DNA of 64,000 bases from Magnetospirillum gryphiswaldense MSR-1 v2 (GTDB lineage Bacteria; Pseudomonadota; Alphaproteobacteria; Rhodospirillales; Magnetospirillaceae). The notes beneath the pieces were generated by a model. The model worked only from the letters and a program-made list of their open reading frames with translations, was not told the origin of the DNA and made no database searches. Location of the stretch: contig NC_023065.1 of assembly GCF_000513295.1 (NCBI RefSeq), positions 4,093,001 to 4,157,000 of the forward strand. The letters are read 5' to 3'. The position numbers were made by a program, and so were the translations under genes. Each line of letters begins with the position of its first letter. The stretch's first letter is position 1. Below, in pieces: positions 1 to 9,380 of this stretch.

Positions 1-273
1 TCGGCCCGCGACGGCGAGGCTGCCTTGCAACCCATCTGGTTGACCGATCGAGAGGAAAATCCCAACGCCGCCACCGTGCTGGTGTTGTGCGACGGCGCCC
101 GCCCGACCAGCCTGGATGGCTGGGACCGCTGCCTGGACCTGTTCGACGGTAACGACGAAAATGCGGTGCTGGCCGCGCGCGAACGCTGGAAGACCTGGAA
201 GGCCGAGGGGCATCAGCTGGTCTATTATCAACAGACCGAACGCGGCGGTTGGGACGAGAAAGCGCGGAGCTGA
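1..273 (+). CDS. holC: DNA polymerase III subunit chi, C-terminal part (window edge)
   Basis: The reading frame is open from base 1, so the N-terminus lies outside the window and about 90 residues remain. The visible part matches the C-terminal half of HolC: an Ile-Trp-Leu-Thr stretch, a VLVLCDG strand, an LDLFDGNDE segment, and the closing part with ARERWK and GHQLVYYQQ. Chi is an accessory protein of the replicative clamp-loader assembly and contacts single-strand binding protein. The TTG at 25 is an internal Leu codon, not the start. The next gene, on the same strand, begins 66 bases downstream. Confidence 0.85.
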   Translation, partial: SARDGEAALQPIWLTDREENPNAATVLVLCDGARPTSLDGWDRCLDLFDGNDENAVLAARERWKTWKAEGHQLVYYQQTERGGWDEKARS

Positions 274-339
274 TCGCCGCCATCAATTCGCCCAGATGAT
301 CGGGCAAGGTTGGAACTTCATCCTCGGAGTCCCTCCGCC

Positions 340-945
340 ATGCCCAGTTTTGTCATCGCCGTGGCCGTGCTGCTGTTGGTGTCGGCCTGCGCCACTCAAT
401 CCCCGGTGATCCAGGTGGAAACCAGCCGCTATCACCGGCTGACCTCACCCGTGGCGGGGCGCGACGTGGTCATCCTGGCCAATGCCGATCAATCGCCCGG
501 CGACGAGTTTGCCACTTATGCCGACCTGATCGGCCAAGCCTTGGAAAACTTGGGTTGGCGGGTGGTCGAGACGCCGGATCAGGCGGCGGCGGTGTTGCGC
601 TTTCGCTGGGCGGTGGATGCCCCGGTGGTGGAAACCGTGCTGACCCCCAGCGCCATCCCGCCCATGGGCAATATGTGGGGCTATCGCCGTTCGGCGTGGG
701 GCGCCGATCCGTTTCCCTATTGGCAGGCGCAGCGGATCACCCATTATCCCAAGTGGCTGAGCGTTACCATCGTCGAAGCCAATCAGCCGCCCAGTGCCGC
801 GCCTTTGTTTGAGGGCCGGGTGACCAGCCGGCGCGGCGGCACGACCATGGCGCCGATCATGCCTTATCTGGTGCGTGGGATGTTCGATGGATTTCCCGGC
901 CCCAACGGCGCCGTCGAGGCCAAGGCCTTGGAGGTTCAGCCCTGA
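340..945 (+). CDS. DUF4136-type outer-membrane lipoprotein
   Basis: A secreted lipoprotein of about 201 residues. I chose the ATG at 340 rather than the earlier TTG at 310 because it places a short hydrophobic signal directly before a lipobox (LLLVSAC, Cys about residue 17). The mature part (SRYHRLTSP, then a GRDVVILA strand and a region around residues 45-75 on an unequal-time or damage-like ALENLGWRVVETPDQAAAVLRF pattern) fits the DUF4136 family, small beta-rich lipoproteins of unknown function. Its 3' end overlaps the convergent MarR gene by 10 bases. The family assignment comes from recalled pattern only. Confidence 0.7.
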   Translation: MPSFVIAVAVLLLVSACATQSPVIQVETSRYHRLTSPVAGRDVVILANADQSPGDEFATYADLIGQALENLGWRVVETPDQAAAVLRFRWAVDAPVVETVLTPSAIPPMGNMWGYRRSAWGADPFPYWQAQRITHYPKWLSVTIVEANQPPSAAPLFEGRVTSRRGGTTMAPIMPYLVRGMFDGFPGPNGAVEAKALEVQP

Positions 946-1307
946 GTCTGGACCGCTTCGTCACCGGCGGTAGAGGCGGCCTGGACGATCATGTCGCCGA
1001 ATTCCCGCAAATAGACCGATCCCTTGACCGTGCGCTGCACCAAGACCGAGCGGCGGTCAGTATCGTCGGTCTTGCGCTTGATCAGCCCCAGTTCCGACAG
1101 GCGGTCAAGGGCGCGGGTGATGGCCGGCTTGGAGACGTTCAAGGTGATGGCCAAGCCACGCACCGTATGCGGCGGCGGCGTCAGATAGACGGTCAGCAGC
1201 AAGGCCATCTGCCGTGCCGACAGGTCCGGGCCATCACGCCGCACACTTTCGACGATCGCTCCTCTCCAGAGATCGAGCGCCTGCACAGCCTTCAGTTGGA
1301 AGCCCAT
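936..1307 (-). CDS. MarR-family winged-helix transcriptional regulator
   Basis: 123 residues. The order is that of MarR proteins: an N-terminal helix (ALDLWRGAIVE), LSARQMALLLTVY, the recognition helix region VRGLAITLNVSKPAITRALDRL, then the wing (GLIKRKTDDTDRRSVLVQRT) and a C-terminal helix. The DxRS/DRRS wing motif is conserved. It would bind a palindromic operator as a dimer. It stands alone on the minus strand, convergent with the DUF4136 lipoprotein gene, with 94 bases to the start side of the aminopeptidase gene's 3' end. No ligand can be proposed from sequence. Confidence 0.85.
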   Translation of the reverse strand: MGFQLKAVQALDLWRGAIVESVRRDGPDLSARQMALLLTVYLTPPPHTVRGLAITLNVSKPAITRALDRLSELGLIKRKTDDTDRRSVLVQRTVKGSVYLREFGDMIVQAASTAGDEAVQTQG

Positions 1308-1401
1308 GACCCTGCCTGTTCATTCCGCCGACGTAATCTTTTACCCGAGGCCGCTGCCCGCGGCAACTCCCCTTGTGCCCTATTGTATCGCTTGCGAAAG
1401 G

Positions 1402-2793
1402 TTAAGGATTGGTTCCAAAGCGTTTGACGATCACTGAATACAGTGCGCGCAGCGCCATGGCCTCGCCGCCATCGGGGCGACCGGGGCGGCTTGTGCTGTT
1501 CCAGGCCATGATGTCGAAATGGGCCCAGGGGATGGCGGGGCCGACGAATTCCGCCAGGAACAGGGCAGCGGTGATCGCTCCGGCATAGGGGCCGTCGGAA
1601 ATATTGTTGAGATCCGCCACCTTGCTGTCCAGCAGCCGGCGATAGGGCCGGTGCAGGGGCAGGCGCCACACTGGGTCGGCCAGCGCCTCGCCCGCCTGGG
1701 CGATATCGGCGGCCAAAGCGTCGTCGTTGCAGAACAGGGCGGCGATTTCGGTGCCCAGGGCGGTACGCGCCGCCCCGGTCAGGGTTGCCATGTCGATCAA
1801 CAAGGCAGGGTTCTCACGCGCCGCCTCGGCCAGGGCATCGCACAGGATCAGGCGACCTTCGGCGTCGGTGTTGCCGACCTCGACGCTCAGGCCCTTGCGG
1901 GTGGGCAGCACGTCGCCGGGGCGCATGGCCTCGGCCGAAACGGCGTTTTCCACCGCTGGGATCAGCACCCTGAGGCGCAGCGGCAGCTTGGCCGCCATCA
2001 CCATCAAGGCCAGACCCAGCACATGGGCGGCACCGCCCATGTCCTTTTTCATCAGCTTCATGTTGGCTGAGGATTTCAAATCCAGCCCACCCGAATCGAA
2101 GCAGACGCCCTTGCCCACCAAGGTCAGCTTGGGCGCGTCCTCTTGCCCCCAGGTCAGGTCGATCAGGCGCGGCTGGCGCTGGGCGCCGGCAGCCCGACCA
2201 ACCGCGTGGATGGCCGGATAATTCTCGGCGATCAGGCCGTCGCCTACCACCACCCGCACCCTGGCCCCGTGATCGGCGGCCAGCACTTCGGTGGCGGTGG
2301 CCAGTTCCGCCGGCCCCAGATCGGCTGCGGGGGTGTTGATCAGGTCGCGGACCAAGGCGGTGGCCCGAGCGGTGTTGGTCACCCAGTCACGGTCGGCGTG
2401 CTCGGGCCAGACCAGTTTGGGCCAATCGCGCCCGCCCCGGCTCTTGTAGCGACCGAAGGCATAGGTGGCCAAGGCCCAGGACAAGGCGGCCCAATCGGCC
2501 TGACGGGGGGGGAGCGCTCCGGCGATGGCATAGGTGCCTAACGGCAGCTTGGCCACCACCCCAGCGAAGGCCCACGGGTCGTCGTCGTCGGACAAGCCGA
2601 CCAGGATGGCGGCGGCGTGCCCCTCGGGATGGGGCATGACCAGAACCTGACCGGGCTCGGCGGTGAAATTATTGGCCTCCATCCAGGCCCGCCCGGCCTC
2701 GGGCTGAGTTTGTCGCCAGGAGTCCAGGCCCGATTTCCTGACCGGCACCAGGGTCACCGCTCCGGCTTGCCACTCGACCAGATGTTCCAACAC
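1402..2793 (-). CDS. Leucyl aminopeptidase family M17
   Basis: 463 residues, within the usual M17 range of 450-500. The two metal-binding signatures are intact: VGKGVCFDSGGLDLKSS with KLMKKDMGGAAHVLG (Lys, Asp and bicarbonate-site residues) and the family signature NTDAEGRLILCDAL. A variable N-terminal macro-like domain precedes them (residues 1 to about 150). It should be a cytoplasmic di-metal exopeptidase, forming a hexamer in characterised relatives, that removes N-terminal residues from peptides. In many alphaproteobacteria a pepA gene neighbours holC. Here the genes are separated by the lipoprotein and MarR genes and lie on opposite strands. Confidence 0.9.
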   Translation of the reverse strand: MLEHLVEWQAGAVTLVPVRKSGLDSWRQTQPEAGRAWMEANNFTAEPGQVLVMPHPEGHAAAILVGLSDDDDPWAFAGVVAKLPLGTYAIAGALPPRQADWAALSWALATYAFGRYKSRGGRDWPKLVWPEHADRDWVTNTARATALVRDLINTPAADLGPAELATATEVLAADHGARVRVVVGDGLIAENYPAIHAVGRAAGAQRQPRLIDLTWGQEDAPKLTLVGKGVCFDSGGLDLKSSANMKLMKKDMGGAAHVLGLALMVMAAKLPLRLRVLIPAVENAVSAEAMRPGDVLPTRKGLSVEVGNTDAEGRLILCDALAEAARENPALLIDMATLTGAARTALGTEIAALFCNDDALAADIAQAGEALADPVWRLPLHRPYRRLLDSKVADLNNISDGPYAGAITAALFLAEFVGPAIPWAHFDIMAWNSTSRPGRPDGGEAMALRALYSVIVKRFGTNP

Positions 2794-2918
2794 ACCGTCA
2801 CTCCATCCTCAAAAGCGCTTGCCCTTAGCATGGCGAAAGCCAAGGAGGTTGGAAAGACCCGCTTGCGCGCCGGGTGGGCCGACGCCATGATCCCATTTTC
2901 CAGTCCAGGGAGCAGCCC

Positions 2919-3542
2919 ATGACCCGCGACGTCACCTTGATCATCGGCACCAAGCGCTTTTCCTCGTGGTCGTTGCGCCCGTGGCTGGCCGCGCATGTGG
3001 CCGGGTTGAACGTGGCGGAGGTGGATATCGTCCTGCGCCAGCCCGAGACCAAGGCCAATATCCTGAAGCACTCGCCCTCGGGCAAGGTGCCGTGTCTGAT
3101 CCATGACGGGCTGGTGGTGTGGGATTCCCTGGCCATCTGCGAATATCTGGCCGAAACCTTCCCCGAAGCCGGCCTGTGGCCCGATGACCGTGCCGCCCGT
3201 GCCATCGCCCGCGCGGTGTCGGCGGAAATGCATTCCGGCTTTCCCGCCTTGCGCAACGCTTGCTCCATGGATATGTGCGCCCATACGCCCATGCGGGAAA
3301 TCCCCGACGACGTCGCGGTCGAGATCAGGCGCATCAGCGCATTGTGGGATGATTGCCGCGCTCGTTTCGGTGCCGGGGGGCCATTCCTGTTCGGGCGCTT
3401 TTCCGTCGCTGACGCCATGTACGCACCGGTGGTCAGCCGCTTCACCACCTATGACTTGCCGCTCAATGAAAATGGCCGCGCCTATTGCGCGGCCATCTGG
3501 GGTTTGCCGGCCATGCAGGCCTGGAAGGCCGCCTCGGTTTAA
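2919..3542 (+). CDS. Glutathione S-transferase family protein
   Basis: 207 residues from the ATG at 2919, which follows a good ribosome site (AGGGAGCAG) and starts the thioredoxin-fold domain at once (TLIIGTKRFSSWSLRPW). The 45 extra upstream bases open in frame have no family similarity. The N-terminal fold carries the cis-Pro/SPSGKVPCL motif, then WDSLAICEYLAE, and the helical C-terminal domain includes FLFGRFSVADAMYAPVVSR (GST N-capping region). The predicted role is cytosolic glutathione-dependent detoxification or reduction, with the substrate unknown. It ends convergently on the CBS gene with a 4-base overlap. Confidence 0.88.
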   Translation: MTRDVTLIIGTKRFSSWSLRPWLAAHVAGLNVAEVDIVLRQPETKANILKHSPSGKVPCLIHDGLVVWDSLAICEYLAETFPEAGLWPDDRAARAIARAVSAEMHSGFPALRNACSMDMCAHTPMREIPDDVAVEIRRISALWDDCRARFGAGGPFLFGRFSVADAMYAPVVSRFTTYDLPLNENGRAYCAAIWGLPAMQAWKAASV

Positions 3543-3982
3543 TGCGAGGCGGAGACGTAGTTGCGCAAATTGTCCACCTCCATGTCCATTTCGTCCAACC
3601 GGCTTTTGACCACGTCGCCAATGGTCACCATGCCGGTCAGCCGCCCGGCGCCATCCACCACCGGCAGGTGACGGATGCGGCGGTCGGTCATGGTTTTCAT
3701 CAATAGGGCGACGCTGTCGTCTTCATGGCAGGTCTGCACATTGGCGGTCATCAGATCGGCCACCTTGGCACTGGTGCAGGCGGCATCCGACTGGGCCAGA
3801 CCGCGGACGATATCGCGTTCCGACAAGATTCCGGCAATGGTGTTGTTCGCGGTGACGGCGATGACGGCGCCGATGCGATGGCTGGCCAGCAGCCGAGCCG
3901 CCTCGGCGATACTGGCCTGGGGTGAAATGGTGACCACGCCCGCCCCGCGAGCCTTGGTCTTTAGGATGGTTTTGACGATCAT
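3539..3982 (-). CDS. Tandem CBS-domain protein
   Basis: 147 residues, almost entirely two CBS domains (about 15-70 and 82-140). Typical features are SIAEAARLLASHRIGAVIAV, GILSERDIVRGL and its counterpart GMVTIGDVVKSRLDE, plus the DRRIRHLPVVD strand. Stand-alone CBS pairs bind adenosyl ligands and act as regulatory modules, but no effector domain is attached here. In alphaproteobacteria such proteins are often called CBS-domain inosine-monophosphate-dehydrogenase-like, although no catalytic domain exists. A purine-rich stretch (GGGGAGG) precedes the ATG. Confidence 0.9.
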   Translation of the reverse strand: MIVKTILKTKARGAGVVTISPQASIAEAARLLASHRIGAVIAVTANNTIAGILSERDIVRGLAQSDAACTSAKVADLMTANVQTCHEDDSVALLMKTMTDRRIRHLPVVDGAGRLTGMVTIGDVVKSRLDEMDMEVDNLRNYVSASH

Positions 3983-4186
3983 CGATCAACCTCCCCGTTC
4001 ATTGAAGCGTGCACACGAACGCTCCCTTCCATAAGGGCCTGACCGCCTTCGGCTTCAAGGGGGGCTATACCAAGGAAACGGCATCCGTGGCGGTATAGGA
4101 AAATAGTCTTTACACGCAAGCCGTGCGCGTGCGATAAGAACAAACAACGAACTTATGGGGTGTGTCATGGGTAGTATGGTTCTTAT

Positions 4187-4597
4187 GTGCCGATGATGAT
4201 GTCGCTGGCCCAGCAAGGCATGAGCGCGGCGGGGCAGGGCAGTCAAGCCAATGCCGCGCAAGAGGCGCAGGCCGAACAGATCAATCAGCAAAATCAGATG
4301 CTGTGGTTGCAGCACGAGCAAAAGGCGCGCGAGCAGCGCGATCTGCTGAAGCGCCAAACCGCTTCGGCGCGGGCGGCCTTGGCCGCCGGCGGTGCGGGGC
4401 TCGGCTCGGGCGGTTCGGCGGCGGCGCTGCTGGCCGGGTTGACCCGGCAGACCGAACAGGCCATCGCCGACGATCACGGCTATCTGTCGCTGCGCCAGCA
4501 ATACAGCCAGCCCAAGGCGGCCAAGCAGGACCGCGCCGCCAGCCTTTTGCAGATGGGCAGTCAGATGATGAGCGTCATGCGGCCCAATTCATACTGA
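4187..4597 (+). CDS. Hypothetical Gln/Ala-rich helical protein, phage-structural flavour
   Basis: 136 residues from a GTG at 4187 (ATG at 4193 is the alternative). The sequence is rich in Gln, Ala and Met, with a predicted long helix (about 18-65, EAQAEQINQQNQ) and a Gly-rich SGGSAAALLAGLTRQTEQ segment. I do not recognise a named family. The composition resembles internal virion or tail-associated proteins of phages, so it may be a domesticated phage gene, which is weak inference. No convincing ribosome site is seen. A short overlapping frame with ATG at 4167 stops at 4196, so the true start may have been disturbed. Its last 9 bases overlap the convergent methyltransferase gene. Confidence 0.5.
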   Translation: MPMMMSLAQQGMSAAGQGSQANAAQEAQAEQINQQNQMLWLQHEQKAREQRDLLKRQTASARAALAAGGAGLGSGGSAAALLAGLTRQTEQAIADDHGYLSLRQQYSQPKAAKQDRAASLLQMGSQMMSVMRPNSY

Positions 4598-5884
4598 CGG
4601 CTTTTCCAGCACGGCGGCGAAGAAGCCGTCGGTGCCGTGGCCATAGGGGGATAGCCGCAGATACGGCCCCGGCACCGGACAGGCGGTGCCGACCAGATCG
4701 CCCCACAGGCCGGGCACCGGCAGCACCCGGAAGTCCGGGTGAGCGGCCAGGAACTTTTCCACCTGCTCCTCGTTTTCCTCGGGCAGGATCGAGCAGGTGG
4801 CATAGATCATCCGTCCGCCCGGTTTCACCAGCCGGGCGGCGCTGGTCAGGATGGCCTGTTGGCGGCTCACCAGTTCCAGCACGGTTTCCTCGGTCAGTTG
4901 CCACTTGGCGTCGGGATTGCGGCGCCAGGTGCCGGTGCCGGTGCACGGGGCGTCCACCAGCACGCGATCGAACGAACCGGCGGAACGCTTGATCCACTTG
5001 TCCGATTCGCCGTCGATGACCCGGCGGGTGACGTTATGGACGCCGGCCCGGCGCAACCGCGCCTGGGCCTTGTCGACCCGCCATTCGGCCACGTCGCAGG
5101 CCACCAGCCTTCCCTTGTTCTGCATGGCGGCGGCCAGAGCCAGGGTCTTGCCGCCGGCCCCGGCGCAGTAATCGGCCACGGCCATGCCCGGCTGGGCGTC
5201 GGTCAGCAGTGCCACCAGTTGCGAGCCTTCGTCCTGCACCTCGATCAGGCCGTCGCGCCACGCCTGCACCTGCACCAGCGCCACCCGGTTGGCCAGACGC
5301 AGGCCGATGGGGGAAATGTCGGTGGGCGTGCTGGGAATACGTTCCTTCTTCAGGGCGATATGGGCTTCGTCGCGGGTCGCCTTCAGGGTGTTGACGCGCA
5401 GATCAAGCGGCGCCTCGTCGCGCATGGCGGCCACTTCCTGGGCCAGGCGCTCGCCCCACAAGGCGGTCAGACGTGGGGTCAGCCATTCGGGGAACTCGCC
5501 CTTGACCCAGGCCGGCATGGCGTGATGGAACGGCGACTTGCCGCGCAACGCCTCCATCAAACGGCGCTCTTCCTGGCTGGGCGGGCGGGCGGAATGGGCG
5601 CCCTGGAACAGGTCCGGCTCGGGCGTGATGCCCTGGAAGATCATGTCGACCAGCACGCGGGCGCGGGCATCGGCGGGGAAATCCAGGGCTTCCAGCCACC
5701 AGTCGATGCGCGCCTTGGTGCGCAGCACCCGCCACACGGTCTCGGCCACGGCGCGGCGATCCTTGGACCCGATATAGCGGCGGCTCTTGAAATAGAGCGA
5801 CGAAATCTGGTCGGCGGGCTTGGGGCTGGCCTGGATTTCGTCCAGCAATTCCATGGCGGCGGCAATACGGGCGGCGGGAGTCAT
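4589..5884 (-). CDS. RsmB/NOL1-type RNA (cytosine-5) methyltransferase
   Basis: 431 residues. The N-terminal third (1-150) is a NusB-like helical RNA-binding domain (RIAAAMELLDEI, then YIGSKDRRAVAETVWRVLR). The C-terminal part is an AdoMet-dependent Rossmann fold with motif I VADYCAGAGGKTLALA, VDAPCTGTGTWRRNPD holding one conserved Cys, and IYATCSILPEENE with the other, as in two-cysteine m5C RNA methyltransferases. In E. coli RsmB this modifies 16S rRNA C967. Since alphaproteobacteria carry several paralogues, the exact target is uncertain. The ATG at 5884 fits the family N-terminus. Confidence 0.9.
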   Translation of the reverse strand: MTPAARIAAAMELLDEIQASPKPADQISSLYFKSRRYIGSKDRRAVAETVWRVLRTKARIDWWLEALDFPADARARVLVDMIFQGITPEPDLFQGAHSARPPSQEERRLMEALRGKSPFHHAMPAWVKGEFPEWLTPRLTALWGERLAQEVAAMRDEAPLDLRVNTLKATRDEAHIALKKERIPSTPTDISPIGLRLANRVALVQVQAWRDGLIEVQDEGSQLVALLTDAQPGMAVADYCAGAGGKTLALAAAMQNKGRLVACDVAEWRVDKAQARLRRAGVHNVTRRVIDGESDKWIKRSAGSFDRVLVDAPCTGTGTWRRNPDAKWQLTEETVLELVSRQQAILTSAARLVKPGGRMIYATCSILPEENEEQVEKFLAAHPDFRVLPVPGLWGDLVGTACPVPGPYLRLSPYGHGTDGFFAAVLEKPSV

Positions 5885-6021
5885 GGGCGGAAATCCAATG
5901 GCGGCGGCGAAGCCAGGGTTGTAGGGGCATTCCCCTTTCGGCGCAAGGGTGGGGCGTCTTGCCCGTGCGACGCTGGCATTATAAGGTCAAATCACCGTCT
6001 CGCCATCGCCAAGGACCGGTC

Positions 6022-6114
6022 ATGGACAATGAACGCCTTATCACCTTGCTGGTCGGCTTCGCCATCGGCTGGGTGGGGATCAAGCTGTGGCGGCATTTCC
6101 GTCGCCGGCGGTGA
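6022..6114 (+). CDS. Putative 30-residue single-span membrane protein
   Basis: A small frame of 30 codons with an ATG at 6022 preceded by AAGGACCGGTC, an acceptable ribosome site. The product begins MDNERLIT, continues with a hydrophobic segment (residues 7-24, LLVGFAIGWVGIKLW) and ends in a strongly basic tail (RHFRRRR). This is the classic layout of a bacterial membrane small protein with an inside-positive C-terminus. It fills part of the gap between the divergently oriented methyltransferase start and the convergent gene at 6080, whose 3' end it overlaps by 35 bases. Function unknown. A chance ORF remains possible. Confidence 0.5.
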   Translation: MDNERLITLLVGFAIGWVGIKLWRHFRRRR

Positions 6115-6478
6115 AGGCCGGCGGCTGGCCCAGGCCTTTCAGTGCCGTCACCACCTCGGCGTCCTCGGCAGCCATGCGGCGCAACCGGTCAAGCTGATCC
6201 TCACCGCAGATCCAGTTGCCTTGACGCGCGAGCCAGGCCTGATCGGGGCAAGGCGGAGCAACCACGCGCCCGCCATGGCGGTCGACGGCAACCGGCCAGC
6301 CGCGCTGGCGCAGCAGGTTTTGCAGGCCGTTGATCTGGCGCTGTTCCCACTGGATGACCGAGACAAAGGGGCGAACCGGGCCGAAGCGGTCGATGACCGC
6401 CGCCGAGGTGGCGCGGGCCAGATAGGCGGCTTCCAGCGCCTCTTGCAGCGCTTGATGGACTGGGGATGAGGCGGTCAT
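6080..6478 (-). CDS. Ferritin-like (DUF2202-type) small protein
   Basis: 132 residues, predicted all-helical. The pattern LEAAYLARATSAAVIDRFGPVRPFVSVIQWEQRQINGL followed by a second part with LLRQRGWPV resembles the DUF2202/ferritin-like family, in which helix pairs carry Glu and His metal ligands. Here the first E (helix 1) and the Q/E pair (helix 2) are visible, but some expected His ligands are not, so metal binding is doubtful. It lies 116 bases downstream of guaB on the same strand and may be cotranscribed. The assignment is by pattern memory only. Confidence 0.5.
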   Translation of the reverse strand: MTASSPVHQALQEALEAAYLARATSAAVIDRFGPVRPFVSVIQWEQRQINGLQNLLRQRGWPVAVDRHGGRVVAPPCPDQAWLARQGNWICGEDQLDRLRRMAAEDAEVVTALKGLGQPPAFTAGDGNAATA

Positions 6479-6594
6479 CTCTGCCTGCTCCGGTTATGAT
6501 GGCGGCCACCAGGGTGGCCTTGGACCGGGGCAGGCAGCTATGACAATTCTCAGGCTCGGCCATGCCGAAATGATGGCGGAGCCATGCGCGAGAC

Positions 6595-8109
<1,515 letters not shown>

Positions 8110-8216
8110 TCAAGTCTCAAGTATGCCATGGCGGCATTAACCTTTGCTTCATGCTATGATCGATTTCGCCGGGGAATCCCTGCCGACCACCCCGGTGGGA
8201 GGAGAAGGAGAAAGCC

Positions 8217-8558
8217 ATGCGTTCATCCCATACCTGGGTCTGCGTGGCCGATGGCGCCCGCGCCCGTATCTATCGCTGCGACGGTCCGCAACGCGACCTG
8301 GAGCCGGTTCTGGGCATGGGGGTTCCCGCCATGGGACCGGCCTGCACGGGCCGTGTCGCCGGGCAATTGGACCGCGCCGCCACCGAACGCCGTTTCGATC
8401 ATCTGGTGCTGGTGGGGCCGCGCGCCGTGCTGGCCGAACTGGAAAGCACCATGACCGCCCACACCCGCACCATGGTGGTGGGCGAACTGGACCGCGACCT
8501 CAGTCGCGCGTCCCCGCGCGAACTGACCGCCCATCTGTGCGAGTTGTTGCCGCATTAG
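8217..8558 (+). CDS. Host-attachment-protein family member (short)
   Basis: 113 residues preceded by a strong purine-rich ribosome site (GGAGGAGAAGGAGAAAGCC). The start (THTWVCVADGARARIYRC) and the later FDHLVLVGPRAVLAEL and VGELDRDLSRASPRELTAHL segments match the Host_attach family, first described in Agrobacterium, which has an actin-like/eRF1-like core. It lacks the usual central linker of about 25 residues, so it is a compact version. The biochemical role is unknown despite the name. Monocistronic, with guaB divergent upstream. Confidence 0.75.
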   Translation: MRSSHTWVCVADGARARIYRCDGPQRDLEPVLGMGVPAMGPACTGRVAGQLDRAATERRFDHLVLVGPRAVLAELESTMTAHTRTMVVGELDRDLSRASPRELTAHLCELLPH

Positions 8559-8564
8559 GGTGGG

Positions 8565-8620
8565 TTTGGCCGAAGGCCAGCGCTGTTTGTTTTGGCCGAA
8601 GGCCAGCCCGTGGACGGGCT
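8565..8620. repeat. Two 17-bp direct copies of a small hairpin between convergent genes
   Basis: The 17-mer TTTGGCCGAAGGCCAGC occurs at 8565-8581 and again at 8591-8607. Each copy can fold as a 5-bp stem (TGGCC/GGCCA) with a GAA loop. The second copy is followed by another stem (GCCCG/CGGGC, 8606-8619). The block lies between the convergent host-attachment and rlmE genes and may act in transcript termination or RNA stability. No U-tract is present, so it is not a textbook intrinsic terminator. Confidence 0.55.
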
Positions 8621-8654
8621 CGCTCAGGCGCCGCGCGGGCTTTGGGGCGCGTTC

Positions 8655-9371
8655 CTATTCCTCGTCCTGCCGGCCCTTGAAGCCGGTGGCGATGACGTAT
8701 GTCTCCGCCGATTCCTTGCGGCTGGCCGGCGGCTTGGCGTGACGGACGGTGGTGAAGTTCTTCTTCAGCAGGTCCAGCAGGCTTTTTTCTGTCCCACCCT
8801 GGAACACCTTGGCAATGAAGGTGCCGCCGGGGGCCAGAACTTCCAAGGCGAAGTGCAGCGCCACCTCGACCAGCCCGATGATGCGCAAATGGTCGGTGGG
8901 CGGATGGCCGGTGGTCGGTGCTGCCATGTCGGACACCACCAGATCGGCCAGTCCGTCCAAAGCCTCTTTCAACCGGTCGGGCGAATCATCGGCGAGGAAG
9001 TCACCCAGCATGCAGATGGCGCCGGGGACCGGGTCATATTCCAGGATATCCATGCCGACGACCTTGCCGCGGGCGCCGACGCGCTGCACCGCCACCTGGG
9101 TCCAGCCGCCGGGGGCGGCGCCCAGATCGACCACGCGCAGGCCCGGCTTCAGCAGATGGAAGCGGTCGTCCAGCTCGATCAGCTTGAAAGCGGCGCGCGA
9201 GCGGTAGCCCAGCTTGCGCGCTTCCTGCACGTAAGGATCATTAAGCTGGCGTTGCAGCCAGCGGGTGGAGGACGGCTTGCGCCCGCGGGCGGTCTTCACC
9301 CGCTCCACCAGCATACGGCTGCCCGATCCCTTGCTGGCGCCGCCGCCGGCGCTTTTCCCCTTGGTGCTCAT
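8655..9371 (-). CDS. rlmE: 23S rRNA 2'-O-ribose methyltransferase RlmE (FtsJ)
   Basis: 238 residues. RlmE methylates the 2'-OH of U2552 in the ribosomal A-loop. The basic N-terminus is followed by [23 protein letters not shown], the AdoMet site [15 protein letters not shown], a [12 protein letters not shown] segment with catalytic Asp, and FIAKVFQGG with the catalytic Lys (K-D-K-E tetrad). Length is typical apart from a Gly/Ser/Lys-rich leader of about 40 residues common in alphaproteobacteria. It lies 9 bases downstream of the ppx-like gene, indicating an operon. Confidence 0.95.
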   Translation of the reverse strand: MSTKGKSAGGGASKGSGSRMLVERVKTARGRKPSSTRWLQRQLNDPYVQEARKLGYRSRAAFKLIELDDRFHLLKPGLRVVDLGAAPGGWTQVAVQRVGARGKVVGMDILEYDPVPGAICMLGDFLADDSPDRLKEALDGLADLVVSDMAAPTTGHPPTDHLRIIGLVEVALHFALEVLAPGGTFIAKVFQGGTEKSLLDLLKKNFTTVRHAKPPASRKESAETYVIATGFKGRQDEE

Positions 9372-9380
9372 GACGTTACC

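Noticed and set aside
4739-6469. A 576-codon + strand frame opposite the RsmB-like gene
   Set aside because: Low-complexity Gly/Gln/His product with no homology, antisense to a clear methyltransferase and to the gene at 6080.
6504-6519. GGCCACC/GGTGGCC hairpin downstream of guaB as a terminator
   Set aside because: The stem is good, but there is no T-run on the minus strand, so termination cannot be supported.
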